DNA from: Psychrobacter coccoides
GTDB lineage: Bacteria; Pseudomonadota; Gammaproteobacteria; Pseudomonadales; Moraxellaceae
DNA length: 64,000 nucleotides
Direction: 5' to 3'
Assembly: GCF_017498085.1 (NCBI RefSeq)
Contig: NZ_JAGBKM010000002.1
Coordinates: 124,896-188,895, forward strand
In this document: piece after piece, positions 63,254 through 64,000 of the stretch
Numbering within the stretch: the stretch's first letter is position 1
How the letters are laid out: each line of letters opens with the position of its first letter
Position numbers and translations under genes: made by a program
Notes under the pieces: model-generated
Seen by the model: only the letters and a program-made list of their open reading frames with translations
Told to the model about the DNA's origin: nothing
The model's database searches: none

Positions 63254-64000
63254 ATGACAGTGACGCAAACCACGCAAAGTCCGAACATGACCGGACATAC
63301 CCAAACGGGTCATGCCGCCAAAAATTTTGACGAAAAACAACAGCAGCTTGCCCAGAGCAATGCACAGCCCGTAATGTTATCCGGTGCTGAAATGCTGGTA
63401 CAATCGTTGATCGATGAAGGCGTCGAATATATTTTTGGTTATCCAGGCGGGGCCGTCTTACATATTTATGATGCGCTATTCAAACAAGATACTATCGATC
63501 ATATTTTGGTTCGTCATGAGCAAGCCGCCGGTCATATGGCTGACGCTTATTCGCGAGTAACTGGTAATACAGGTGTGGTGTTAGCAACCTCAGGGCCAGG
63601 TGCTACCAATACCGTTACTGCCATTGCTACTGCCTTTATGGATTCAGTGCCAATGGTGGTCATAGCTGGACAGGTGCCTAGCAGCTTGATTGGTGAGGAT
63701 GCATTCCAAGAGACAGATATGGTTGGTGTTTCACGGCCTATCGTCAAGCACAGCTTTCAAGTACGTCATGCCAGTGAAATCCCAACAATCGTAAAAAAGG
63801 CATTTTTAATTGCTCAGTCAGGACGTCCAGGTCCTGTCGTTATTGACGTGCCAAAGGACATGACAGCACCTAACGAAAAGTACGCTTATGAATATCCAAA
63901 AGAGGTATTCATGCGCTCTTATCAGCCATCAGTTAAAGGGCATGGTGGTCAGATCAAAAAAGCCATCGAGACGCTGTTGGCTGCCAAGCGCCCCATTATA
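63254..64000 (+). CDS. ilvI: Acetolactate synthase large subunit (5' part, cut by window end)
   Basis: The first 249 residues of a thiamine-diphosphate enzyme are seen. After an N-terminal extension of about 40 residues comes [32 protein letters not shown] (abridged), with the catalytic Glu in [16 protein letters not shown] and the ATSGPGATN segment. Then [22 protein letters not shown] and [12 protein letters not shown] follow. It condenses two pyruvates, or pyruvate with 2-oxobutyrate, in valine, leucine and isoleucine synthesis. The ATG at 63254 is close behind AAGG; a GTG at 63260 or an ATG at 63287 is possible. ilvI (biosynthetic, with ilvH and ilvC expected downstream) is the likely member. 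Confidence 0.9.
   Translation, partial: MTVTQTTQSPNMTGHTQTGHAAKNFDEKQQQLAQSNAQPVMLSGAEMLVQSLIDEGVEYIFGYPGGAVLHIYDALFKQDTIDHILVRHEQAAGHMADAYSRVTGNTGVVLATSGPGATNTVTAIATAFMDSVPMVVIAGQVPSSLIGEDAFQETDMVGVSRPIVKHSFQVRHASEIPTIVKKAFLIAQSGRPGPVVIDVPKDMTAPNEKYAYEYPKEVFMRSYQPSVKGHGGQIKKAIETLLAAKRPII

Noticed and set aside
1..64000. CRISPR arrays, prophage or defence islands
   Set aside because: No regularly spaced direct repeats, phage structural genes, integrases or toxin-antitoxin/restriction genes were seen. The only mobile pieces are the MITE-like copies and the tnpB element.

Overview
The window is a chromosomal segment of a gammaproteobacterium of the family Moraxellaceae, most likely Psychrobacter. 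This rests on remembered protein likeness, moderate GC with AT-rich spacers, and Pseudomonadales-type gene orders: gatBAC divergent from mreBCD-maf-rng, trpF/trpB/trpA-accD-folC-SPOR, and the S10/spc/alpha ribosomal cluster. No species-level claim is made. Almost all of it is housekeeping DNA. I see no CRISPR array, prophage, restriction system or defence island.

Layout. 1-5.1 kb: end of a small repeat element, a TPM-domain protein, an adenosine/adenine deaminase, a Sir2 deacylase, a small anchored protein, two tiny paralogous membrane proteins (27 and 28 aa), tRNA-Arg(CCG) and a cytochrome c5-type protein. 5.2-11 kb: a YadGH-like ABC exporter, queF, an IS1341-type element (tnpB, no tnpA) and proS. 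11.4-15 kb: a DUF4230 protein and a three-gene set of a receiver-like/winged-helix protein, a Ras-like GTPase and a roadblock protein. 15-24.4 kb: photolyase, then trpF, a small membrane protein, trpB, trpA, accD, folC and a LysM-SPOR envelope protein. 24.5-27.5 kb: DUF2726, DUF1853, YdhR-like and one unknown small gene, then tRNA-Pro(GGG). 27.5-37 kb: gatCAB divergent from mreBCD-maf-rng. 37-51.6 kb: the full S10, spc and alpha operons, rpsJ to rplQ, including secY, rpmJ and rpoA. 51.6-58.4 kb: yciO, epmC, yceD-rpmF, fabD-fabG, acpP and a Kbp-like LysM protein. 58.4-64 kb: queG divergent from nnr, a DUF4124 protein, and the 5' part of the acetolactate synthase large subunit gene, cut by the window end.

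Connections. accD, fabD, fabG and acpP serve fatty acid synthesis, and the spacers ahead of accD, fabD and acpP share an AGTTTACAC half-site. At accD it forms a perfect palindrome laid out like a FabR/DesT operator. queF and queG are two steps of queuosine synthesis, about 50 kb apart. gatCAB and proS supply charged tRNA, and the ribosomal cluster supplies the ribosome, SecY and RNA polymerase alpha. mreBCD sets rod shape.

Small-scale structure is the most interesting part. A 176-bp MITE-like element occurs four times, and one copy supplies the stop codon of rng. The spc operon is split between rpsH and rplF by a spacer holding a large hairpin and a terminator-like hairpin. The tnpB product lacks Glu at the usual RuvC-II position. 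No single spectacular new system is evident. The best candidates are the tiny membrane-protein pair, the GTPase/roadblock module, the rpsH-rplF attenuator and the fatty-acid operator set.
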